Source: an uncultured Lachnospiraceae bacterium (GTDB taxonomy: Bacteria > Bacillota_A > Clostridia > Lachnospirales > Lachnospiraceae). From it: a stretch of DNA of 5,138 nt. Every line of letters starts with the position of its first letter. The stretch's first letter is position 1. The stretch is from contig CAMOGO010000115.1 of assembly GCA_946614075.1 (NCBI GenBank), positions 1-5,138 on the forward strand, written 5' to 3'. Below, piece after piece: positions 1 through 4,566 of the stretch. The notes beneath the pieces are model-generated. The model was not told where the DNA came from and ran no database searches. It was given only the letters and a program-made list of their open reading frames with translations. The translations under genes were made by a program, and so were the position numbers.

Positions 1-1275
1 ATCGCCGACCGGAAATCGCGCCAGATGATCCACCGCGCCCGGAGCAAAAATCCGGAGGCCATCGTCGTGGCGGCCGGCTGCTATGTTCAGGCGAGCGCCA
101 AGGACCTGCTGGACGAGGGCTGCGCGGACATCCTCATCGGGAACAATCAGAAGAAGGATGTGCCGGCTCTGATCGAGGAGTATCTCAGCACCAAGTCCCC
201 GGTGATGCGGGTCGAGGATCTGGGACGGTGCCGGGAATATGAGAATCTGGAGCTCACTGACCGCGTCGACCACGCCAGAGCCTTCATCAAGATCCAGGAC
301 GGCTGCGATCAGTTTTGCAGCTACTGCATCATCCCCTTCACCAGAGGACGTGTCCGCAGCCGGAAGCCGGAGGACATCCTGGCGGAGACCAGGACCCTGG
401 CGGCGCAGGGGTATCGCGAGATCGTCCTGACCGGCATCCACATCAGCTCCTACGGGCTGGATTTCCCGAAGGAGGAGACGACGCAGCAGTCAGATACGCA
501 GCAGCCGATGGTACAAAGCCTGGAGGCAGATACGAAAGAGGCCGTCACTCAGCCTGGTCAGCAGAAATCCGTCTGGCCGGAGCGTCCTTTGCTGGATCTG
601 CTTGGCGAGCTGCAGAAGGTGGAAGGCATCGAGAGGATCCGCTTAGGGTCCCTTGAGCCGAGGATTATCACGCCGCAGTTTGTAAAAGAAATCGCAGCGA
701 TGCCGAAGGTCTGCCCTCATTTTCATCTGTCGCTGCAAAGCGGCTGCAATGCGACTCTGGCCCGCATGAACCGTCGGTACACGGCGGAGGAGTTTGCAGA
801 AAGCCTGGCGCTTCTGCGGGAGGCTTATGAGCACCCGGCGATCACGACGGATGTGATCACGGGCTTTGCCGGCGAGACCGAGGAGGAGTTCGCAGAGTCC
901 AGGGAATTCCTGGAGAAAATCGGGCTTTACGAGATCCACGTTTTCCCTTATTCCGTGCGGAAGGGGACAAGGGCGGAGAAAATGCCGCACCAGAATCCGG
1001 AGAGTGTCCGCAAGGAGCGCTGCCGCGAGCTTCTGGCCCTGACCGAAAGACAGAGCCACGCGTTTCGCGAGTGGTATCTGGGCCGTGAGACGCAGATCCT
1101 CACAGAGGAACAGGTGGAGATTGACGGCCGGATTTACACCGTTGGTTTCACAAAAGAGTATGTGAAACTGGCCATTGAAGGCGGAAAGTGGGAGCTGGGG
1201 ACAATTTTGCCCGTAAAAGTTACAGGTTTTTTAACTCCTGATAAAATGCTTGCCGAACCTCTGAAAATAGAGTAA
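1..1275 (+). CDS. mtaB: tRNA (N6-threonylcarbamoyladenosine(37)-C2)-methylthiotransferase MtaB, 5'-truncated by the window edge
   Basis: This radical-SAM enzyme adds a methylthio group to t6A at position 37 of ANN-decoding tRNAs. The frame is open from base 1: the eight codons before the first ATG (base 25) read IADRKSRQ, part of the conserved stretch after the N-terminal NTCTVT motif, so the true start lies about 50 codons upstream and ATG 25 is internal. Visible are 424 residues (numbered from base 1). GCY near residue 27 carries the third cysteine of the UPF0004 domain that binds the auxiliary 4Fe-4S cluster. CDQFCSYC (C102, C106, C109) is the radical-SAM CxxxCxxC motif. TGIHISSYG, HLSLQSGCN (about 242-250) and TDVITGFAGETEEEF (about 283-297) are typical MtaB motifs, and a TRAM RNA-binding domain fills about 360-423. 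The GIHxxSYG and RIRLGSLEP motifs favour MtaB over MiaB or RimO. Oddity: about 38 extra Q/T/E-rich residues at bases 472-585. The gene ends in TAA, 30 bases before ireB. Confidence 0.95.
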   Translation: MADRKSRQMIHRARSKNPEAIVVAAGCYVQASAKDLLDEGCADILIGNNQKKDVPALIEEYLSTKSPVMRVEDLGRCREYENLELTDRVDHARAFIKIQDGCDQFCSYCIIPFTRGRVRSRKPEDILAETRTLAAQGYREIVLTGIHISSYGLDFPKEETTQQSDTQQPMVQSLEADTKEAVTQPGQQKSVWPERPLLDLLGELQKVEGIERIRLGSLEPRIITPQFVKEIAAMPKVCPHFHLSLQSGCNATLARMNRRYTAEEFAESLALLREAYEHPAITTDVITGFAGETEEEFAESREFLEKIGLYEIHVFPYSVRKGTRAEKMPHQNPESVRKERCRELLALTERQSHAFREWYLGRETQILTEEQVEIDGRIYTVGFTKEYVKLAIEGGKWELGTILPVKVTGFLTPDKMLAEPLKIE

Positions 1276-1278
1276 TAT
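1250..1278 (+). promoter_or_regulatory. possible sigma-A-type promoter for ireB-ruvX
   Basis: TTGCCG at 1250-1255 (4 of 6 matches to TTGACA) is followed by a 17-base spacer and TAATAT at 1273-1278 (4 of 6 matches to TATAAT). It lies in an AT-richer stretch that includes the last codons and stop of mtaB. A start near 1285 would leave a leader of about 20 bases containing the ireB ribosome binding site. Both hexamers are imperfect and AT-rich DNA yields such matches by chance, so this is only a candidate. Read-through from mtaB is equally possible because no terminator is visible. Confidence 0.28.
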
Positions 1279-1293
1279 GGTTTTTGATAGCGC

Positions 1294-1299
1294 GGAGGT
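1294..1299 (+). promoter_or_regulatory. ribosome binding site of ireB
   Basis: GGAGGT lies 6 bases before ATG 1306 and fixes that codon as the start of ireB. It is a strong Shine-Dalgarno match. Confidence 0.8.
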
Positions 1300-1305
1300 C
1301 TAAAA

Positions 1306-1575
1306 ATGAACGATATTTCGAGAACACAATATTTTAAGGCTGCTACGGAAAAACCGATTCCTGTCGGAGACGTCCTGAGAAAGGTTTATGAGGCTCTTGA
1401 GCAGAAGGGCTATAATCCTGTCAATCAGATCGTCGGCTATATCATGTCCGGAGATCCGACCTATATCACCAGCTACAATGGCGCCCGAAGCCTTATCATG
1501 AGGGTAGAGCGCGATGAGCTGCTTGAGGAGGTCATGCAGTACTACATCGACTCCAAACTTAAGGGAGAGATCTGA
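1306..1575 (+). CDS. ireB: IreB family regulatory phosphoprotein (DUF965, YrzL-like)
   Basis: This 89-residue protein matches the family's usual length of roughly 85-90 residues. The central segment [20 protein letters not shown] (about residues 32-51), then [13 protein letters not shown] and [13 protein letters not shown], are the family hallmarks. In Enterococcus faecalis, IreB is a dimeric cytosolic protein phosphorylated near its N-terminus by the PASTA kinase IreK and is a negative regulator of cephalosporin resistance. Here the N-terminal tail has S5 and T7 as candidate phosphoacceptors; T7 sits where the known family has a threonine, but whether it is modified in this organism is inference. 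The ATG is preceded by GGAGGT at 6 bases. The gene is followed after 2 bases by ruvX, the conserved Bacillota order, implying co-transcription. Family assignment is firm; the biological role here is inferred from homologues. Confidence 0.95.
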   Translation: MNDISRTQYFKAATEKPIPVGDVLRKVYEALEQKGYNPVNQIVGYIMSGDPTYITSYNGARSLIMRVERDELLEEVMQYYIDSKLKGEI

Positions 1576-1577
1576 TC

Positions 1578-2018
1578 TTGAGGATACTGGGGCTGGATTT
1601 TGGTTCGAAAACAGTAGGGGTCGCAGTCTGCGATCCGTTGGGGATTACGGCACAGGGCGTAGAGATTATCCGCCGCAAGGAGGAGAATAAGCTGCGCCGT
1701 ACTTACGCGCGCATTGAGGAGCTGGTAAAGGAGTACGGGGCAACCCGGATCGTCCTCGGATATCCCAAAAACATGAACAATACCATTGGCGAGCGCGCCC
1801 AGAAGACAGAGGCATTCCGCGATGACCTCATCCGCCGGACGGGTCTTCCTGTCGTTTTGTGGGATGAGAGACTGACGACGGTAGCGGCCGACCGGGCCAT
1901 GATCGAGGCCGGGATCCGGCGCGAGGACCGGAAGGATTACGTCGATGAGATCGCAGCGCAGCTGATCCTCCAGGGTTATCTGGATTCGCTGACGCCTGCG
2001 GAAAAGGAACAGATTTAA
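1578..2018 (+). CDS. ruvX: putative pre-16S rRNA nuclease / Holliday junction resolvase RuvX (YqgF family)
   Basis: A 146-residue protein with the RNase H-like fold of the YqgF family. Motifs in order: [13 protein letters not shown] (residues 4-16, catalytic D7), [16 protein letters not shown] (59-74), WDERLTT (95-101, acidic E97) and [16 protein letters not shown] (120-135, D123). These supply the three acidic residues expected for two-metal nuclease chemistry. E. coli YqgF is implicated in 16S rRNA 5'-end maturation, and other homologues cleave Holliday junctions; the sequence cannot tell these roles apart. The start is TTG at 1578, since no ATG or GTG precedes the LGLDFG strand in frame and the protein then begins MRILGLDFG as relatives do. 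A GGGAG-containing Shine-Dalgarno sits at the very end of ireB, 2 bases separate the two genes, and 2 bases separate it from the next, so translation is probably coupled. Confidence 0.94.
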   Translation: MRILGLDFGSKTVGVAVCDPLGITAQGVEIIRRKEENKLRRTYARIEELVKEYGATRIVLGYPKNMNNTIGERAQKTEAFRDDLIRRTGLPVVLWDERLTTVAADRAMIEAGIRREDRKDYVDEIAAQLILQGYLDSLTPAEKEQI

Positions 2019-2020
2019 AC

Positions 2021-2299
2021 ATGGAAGAGAATAAAATGCCAGAAAAGCTTGAGAGCTTTACCGTCCCGGCAGAGGACGGAACCGAATTGACTTTATACAT
2101 CGTGGATCAGACGAGGATCAATGGCAAGGATTACCTGCTGGCGACGGATACCGAGGAGGATGGAGGCAATGCCTATATTTTCCTGATGACGCCGGATGAG
2201 GAGGATCCCGAGGAGATGATCCTGAACCTGGTAGAGGATGACGACTACGATTACATCGCAGGCGTCTTTGCAGAGCAGGACGATATCGGGTTTGAATAA
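2021..2299 (+). CDS. DUF1292 domain-containing acidic protein (YrzB-like)
   Basis: A 92-residue, strongly acidic, soluble protein without signal peptide or membrane segment. The pattern FTVPAEDGTELTLYIVDQTRINGKDYLLATD (about residues 13-43), a second strand pair NAYIFLMTPDEED (about 50-62), and a terminal acidic helix ending EDDDYDYIAGVFAE match DUF1292, found in the same place after ruvX across Bacillota. No biochemical function is established for the family that I know of. The ATG at 2021 lies 2 bases after the ruvX stop with a loose AAAAGGA about 12 bases upstream; the in-frame ATG at 2036 has GGAAGAG at 7 bases and is a credible alternative start that would shorten the protein by 5 residues. 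A Fur-type regulator often follows this gene in Clostridia, as I recall; here none is present. Confidence 0.9.
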   Translation: MEENKMPEKLESFTVPAEDGTELTLYIVDQTRINGKDYLLATDTEEDGGNAYIFLMTPDEEDPEEMILNLVEDDDYDYIAGVFAEQDDIGFE

Positions 2300-2429
2300 A
2301 GACCTGAAAGAGATAGAGTTCGGATACGTGGATGAAATAATGTAAAAAGGAATGCAGGATATGGTGAGATGAGCCTATTTGAAAAGGAGGGCATCGCATC
2401 ATTATTTTGCGTGTTTAGGAGGAATTTAT
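2300..2429 (+). other. intergenic leader region upstream of RNase J
   Basis: A 130-base stretch, AT-richer than its neighbours, with no clear gene. It contains AAAAAGG (from 2344) before ATG 2352, which opens a 6-codon ORF stopping at 2370-2372. That stop overlaps, as ATGA, another ATG at 2369 that opens a 23-codon ORF ending at 2440, just inside the RNase J gene. A strong orphan AAAAGGAGG at 2382-2390 has no ordinary start codon at proper spacing. AATAAT at 2336-2341 resembles a -10 box but lacks a -35. No stem with a U-tract is visible. It may be an untranslated leader, a coupling leader peptide region, or the scar of a lost gene. Confidence 0.45.
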
Positions 2430-2440
2430 TTGACAAATAA
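2369..2440 (+). other. possible 23-codon leader ORF overlapping the RNase J start
   Basis: ATG at 2369 opens a short frame encoding MSLFEKEGIASLFCVFRRNL followed by FDK and a TAA at 2438-2440. It runs through the RNase J Shine-Dalgarno and 8 bases past the RNase J TTG start, a geometry compatible with translational coupling. An AGGA at 2356-2359 lies 9 bases upstream. I recognise no homologue, and an ORF of this length arises easily by chance. Confidence 0.13.
2417..2422 (+). promoter_or_regulatory. ribosome binding site that fixes the RNase J start at TTG 2430
   Basis: A perfect AGGAGG lies 7 bases before TTG 2430. The same frame stays open upstream to TTG 2379, but the added 17 residues are not like RNase J and TTG 2379 has no good Shine-Dalgarno, so 2430 is chosen. 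Confidence 0.85.
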
Positions 2441-4088
2441 AAAACTGAAGATTATACCGCTCGGAGGACTCGAGGAAATCGGAATGAATATCACAGCGAT
2501 CGAGTACGGTGAGAGCATCATCGTCATCGACTGCGGAATGTCCTTCCCGAGCGATGATATGCTGGGTATCGACCTGGTCATCCCGGATGTGACCTACCTG
2601 CGTGAGAACCGGAGCCGTCTGAAGGCGTTCTTCATCACGCACGGCCACGAGGACCACATTGGCGCGATCCCCTATATATTGCCGGAGCTCAAGGTGCCGG
2701 TCTATGCGACCCGCCTGACGACGGCTCTGATCGAGAATAAGCTGAAGGAGCGCGACCTGCTGGAGTCCGTTGAGCGTCATATCGTAGCCTACGGGGACGT
2801 TGTGGATGCCGGCGATTTCAAGGTCGAGTTTATCCGTACGAATCACAGCATCGCGGACTCTGCCGCGCTTGCCATCACCTGCCCGGCAGGAACCCTGGTT
2901 CATACGGGCGACTTCAAGGTTGACTATACGCCGGTTGTCGGCGATCCCATCGACCTGGCCCGCTTTGCGGAGCTTGGCCGCCAGGGAGTGCTGGCGCTGA
3001 TGTGCGATTCGACGAACGTCCTTCGTGAGGGCTTCACCATGTCGGAGCGCACAGTCGGCAAGACGTTTGACTCTATTTTTTCCGAGAATGTGGACCGGCG
3101 TATCATCGTCGCGACCTTCGCTTCGAATGTCGACCGTGTCCAGCAGATCGTCAATTCCGCCGCGAAATTCGGCCGGAAGGTGGTCGTTGAGGGCCGCAGC
3201 ATGGTCAATGTCATCGGCACGGCAAGCGAGCTCGGATATATCAGCTTCCCCGAGTCGACCCTGATCGGCATCGAGGAGATGAAAAATTACCCGGACAATC
3301 AGATTGTCCTGATTACGACGGGAAGCCAGGGCGAGTCGATGGCGGCTCTTTCCCGTATGGCGACCGATATTCACCGGAAGGTGACCATCACACCGAATGA
3401 CACGATCATCTTCAGCTCGACCCCGATCCCGGGCAACGAAAAGGCTGTCTACAAGGTGATCAATGAGCTCGCGGAGAAGCAGGCACGCGTTATTTTCCAG
3501 GATGTCCATGTTTCCGGCCATGCCTGCCGCGAGGAGATCAAGCTGATTTACACACTGGTGCGTCCGAAATACGCCGTTCCGGTCCATGGCGAGTACCGTC
3601 ATCTGCTGGGACAGGCGAGCGTAGCCAAGCAGATGGGAATCCCGGACGACAGGATCTTTATCCTGCGGGCGGGCGATGTCCTGGAGTTTGGCGAGGAGAC
3701 GAAGGTGACAGACCACGTACAGGCCGGCGGCATCCTGGTCGATGGCCTCGGCGTAGGCGATGTCGGCAATATCGTCCTGCGTGACCGCCATAATCTGTCC
3801 GAGAACGGCATCGTCATCGCCGTCGTTACGGTGGATCCTTCGGCCAGAGAGATCCTGGCCGGTCCCGAGATCATTTCCCGTGGCTTTGTCTATGTGAGAG
3901 AGTCGGAGGGCATGATCGAGGAGATGCGCGAGATCGCGGAGGAAGCGGTCGAGCGGTGCATGGAAAACCGTACGGTGGACTGGAATCATATGAAGACGGC
4001 GATCAAGGATCGCCTGGAGGACTACCTCTGGCAGAAGATAAAGAGAAATCCGATCATTCTCCCGATCATCATGGAGGTCGAGGTCTGA
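2430..4088 (+). CDS. rnj: ribonuclease J (beta-CASP metallo-beta-lactamase RNase)
   Basis: A 552-residue cytoplasmic RNase with 5'-3' exonuclease and endonuclease activity, central to mRNA turnover and RNA maturation in Bacillota; length is close to B. subtilis RNase J1 (555). Starting from TTG 2430 it begins MTNKKLKIIPLGGLEEIGMN, the typical N-terminus. The zinc-binding set is complete: HGHEDH at residues 71-76, H139 in TNHSIADS, D161 in HTGDFK and H386 in VPVHGEY. CDSTN (192-196) and the beta-CASP segment with ATFASNVDRVQQI (about 228-240), TTGSQGE (296-302) and SGHA (362-365) follow. The lactamase domain spans about 1-205 and 370-450, the beta-CASP domain lies between, and the last about 75 residues form the dimerisation-type C-terminal domain. 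All catalytic ligands being present argues for an active enzyme. Whether it is J1- or J2-like cannot be decided without comparison. Its gap to the next gene carries a repeat/hairpin element. Confidence 0.97.
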   Translation: MTNKKLKIIPLGGLEEIGMNITAIEYGESIIVIDCGMSFPSDDMLGIDLVIPDVTYLRENRSRLKAFFITHGHEDHIGAIPYILPELKVPVYATRLTTALIENKLKERDLLESVERHIVAYGDVVDAGDFKVEFIRTNHSIADSAALAITCPAGTLVHTGDFKVDYTPVVGDPIDLARFAELGRQGVLALMCDSTNVLREGFTMSERTVGKTFDSIFSENVDRRIIVATFASNVDRVQQIVNSAAKFGRKVVVEGRSMVNVIGTASELGYISFPESTLIGIEEMKNYPDNQIVLITTGSQGESMAALSRMATDIHRKVTITPNDTIIFSSTPIPGNEKAVYKVINELAEKQARVIFQDVHVSGHACREEIKLIYTLVRPKYAVPVHGEYRHLLGQASVAKQMGIPDDRIFILRAGDVLEFGEETKVTDHVQAGGILVDGLGVGDVGNIVLRDRHNLSENGIVIAVVTVDPSAREILAGPEIISRGFVYVRESEGMIEEMREIAEEAVERCMENRTVDWNHMKTAIKDRLEDYLWQKIKRNPIILPIIMEVEV

Positions 4089-4110
4089 TCATTCAAGGAG
4101 GCCTGATCAG
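4085..4110 (+). promoter_or_regulatory. potential RNA hairpin over the RNase J stop, with AAGGAGG in its loop
   Basis: CTGATCA (4085-4091) can pair fully with TGATCAG (4104-4110), giving a 7-bp stem and a 12-base loop that holds AAGGAGG at 4095-4101. No ATG, GTG or TTG lies at suitable spacing after that motif. An alternative pairing joins 4102-4110 to copy 3 at 4137-4145 (8 of 9 pairs), and the two stems exclude each other. Whether either folds in the cell is inference. Confidence 0.3.
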
Positions 4111-4150
4111 GATTCAAGCGGATTGGCGTTTAAAATCTGACCAGGATTCG
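4085..4150 (+). repeat. three imperfect copies of a CTGAYCA..ATTC element between RNase J and the MltG-like gene
   Basis: Copy 1 starts at 4085 (CTGATCATTCAAGGAGG), copy 2 at 4103 (CTGATCAGGATTCAAGCGG) and copy 3 at 4137 (CTGACCAGGATTCG). Copy 1 lacks the GG found between CTGATCA and ATTC in copy 2. CCTGATCAGG at 4102-4111 is a perfect 10-base palindrome. Copy 1 spans the RNase J stop codon (4086-4088). No U-tract follows any copy, so this does not look like an intrinsic terminator. Confidence 0.5.
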
Positions 4151-4153
4151 TGA

Positions 4154-4159
4154 GAGGAG
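4154..4159 (+). promoter_or_regulatory. ribosome binding site of the MltG-like gene
   Basis: GAGGAG within a purine-rich run lies 6 bases before ATG 4166 and selects that start for the MltG-like protein. Confidence 0.65.
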
Positions 4160-4165
4160 AGACCG

Positions 4166-4564
4166 ATGAAGCATTCACAGGTGAGAAACATACAGTCTGC
4201 GGTTCTTTCGGTGATCAATCTGCTGATCACGGTGCTTTTGGCGATCATAGTTGTCTATTTCCTGTATCAGGCGATCCAGTACAGCTACAGCTTTGGCTAC
4301 CGCATGTTCAACAGCGACCCGATCGACAAGACAAACGGGCACATGATCGAATACACGGTCGAGGAGAATGCCGGCATCCTGGAGATTGCGCAGGACCTTG
4401 AGAAAAAGGGCCTGATCGAGGATGCGTACGTCATGGTGGCGCAGAAGGTCTTTTACAGCTACACGATTTACCCCGGAACCTACTCGCTCAGCACGACGAT
4501 GACGAGCAAGGATATTCTGGATCGGATCGGTACCGAGCCGGAGAACATAGAGGAGGAAGAGTAG
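4166..4564 (+). CDS. short MltG/YceG-like membrane protein without the catalytic domain
   Basis: A 132-residue protein. A short polar N-terminus (residues 1-9) precedes one hydrophobic membrane span at about 11-36, then a linker and a small alpha/beta module at about 62-121. That module (EYTVEENAGILEIAQDLEKKGLIED followed by YPGTYSLSTTMTSKDILDRI) resembles the LysM-like N-terminal domain of endolytic transglycosylase MltG: the VEENAG..IA..L..KGLI helix and the PGTY.LS..M..KDIL hairpin-helix are characteristic. Full MltG proteins are roughly 340-380 residues and carry a C-terminal YceG domain with a catalytic glutamate; here the protein stops at an acidic EEEE tail and the next gene begins 2 bases later, so the enzyme domain is absent. 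The position just before the trmR-like gene is that of yrrL/mltG in B. subtilis. It is probably a non-enzymatic, surface-facing or regulatory homologue; function is unknown. Start ATG 4166 follows GAGGAG at 6 bases. Confidence 0.82.
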   Translation: MKHSQVRNIQSAVLSVINLLITVLLAIIVVYFLYQAIQYSYSFGYRMFNSDPIDKTNGHMIEYTVEENAGILEIAQDLEKKGLIEDAYVMVAQKVFYSYTIYPGTYSLSTTMTSKDILDRIGTEPENIEEEE

Positions 4565-4566
4565 GG

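Noticed and set aside
643..1059. A 138-codon minus-strand frame inside mtaB
   Set aside because: It lies fully opposite conserved MtaB motifs, and its translation shows no domain; it is a codon-bias shadow.
1223..1240. CAGG-TTTTTTAACT-CCTG as a terminator in the mtaB 3' end
   Set aside because: The stem is only 4 bp, lies inside coding sequence, and has its T-run in the loop rather than after the stem.
2379..2408. TTGAAA-N18-TATTTT as a promoter for RNase J
   Set aside because: The start would fall at about 2415, leaving almost no leader before the ribosome binding site at 2417, and the -10 match is poor with a long spacer.
2379..2429. Extended RNase J N-terminus from TTG 2379
   Set aside because: The extra 17 residues are not RNase J-like and the start has no good ribosome binding site, whereas TTG 2430 has a perfect AGGAGG at 7 bases.
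2415..3989. A 524-codon open frame on the minus strand opposite RNase J
   Set aside because: It is antisense to an unmistakable RNase J with all metal ligands. The translation has no recognisable motif and is rich in Asp, Arg, His and Leu, as expected from reading GC-biased codons backwards. It has no convincing ribosome binding site.
4102..4111. Perfect palindrome CCTGATCAGG as a regulator's operator for the MltG-like gene
   Set aside because: No promoter is visible near it, and it is explained by overlapping copies of the local repeat; a DNA-binding site cannot be supported from one 10-base palindrome.
3956..4153. A + strand frame overlapping the RNase J end and the following gap, possibly a small gene after the AAGGAGG at 4095
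   Set aside because: Most of it overlaps RNase J in another frame, and no ATG, GTG or TTG lies at proper distance after AAGGAGG. RNase J already ends in a normal C-terminus (IIMEVEV), so no frameshifted extension is needed.
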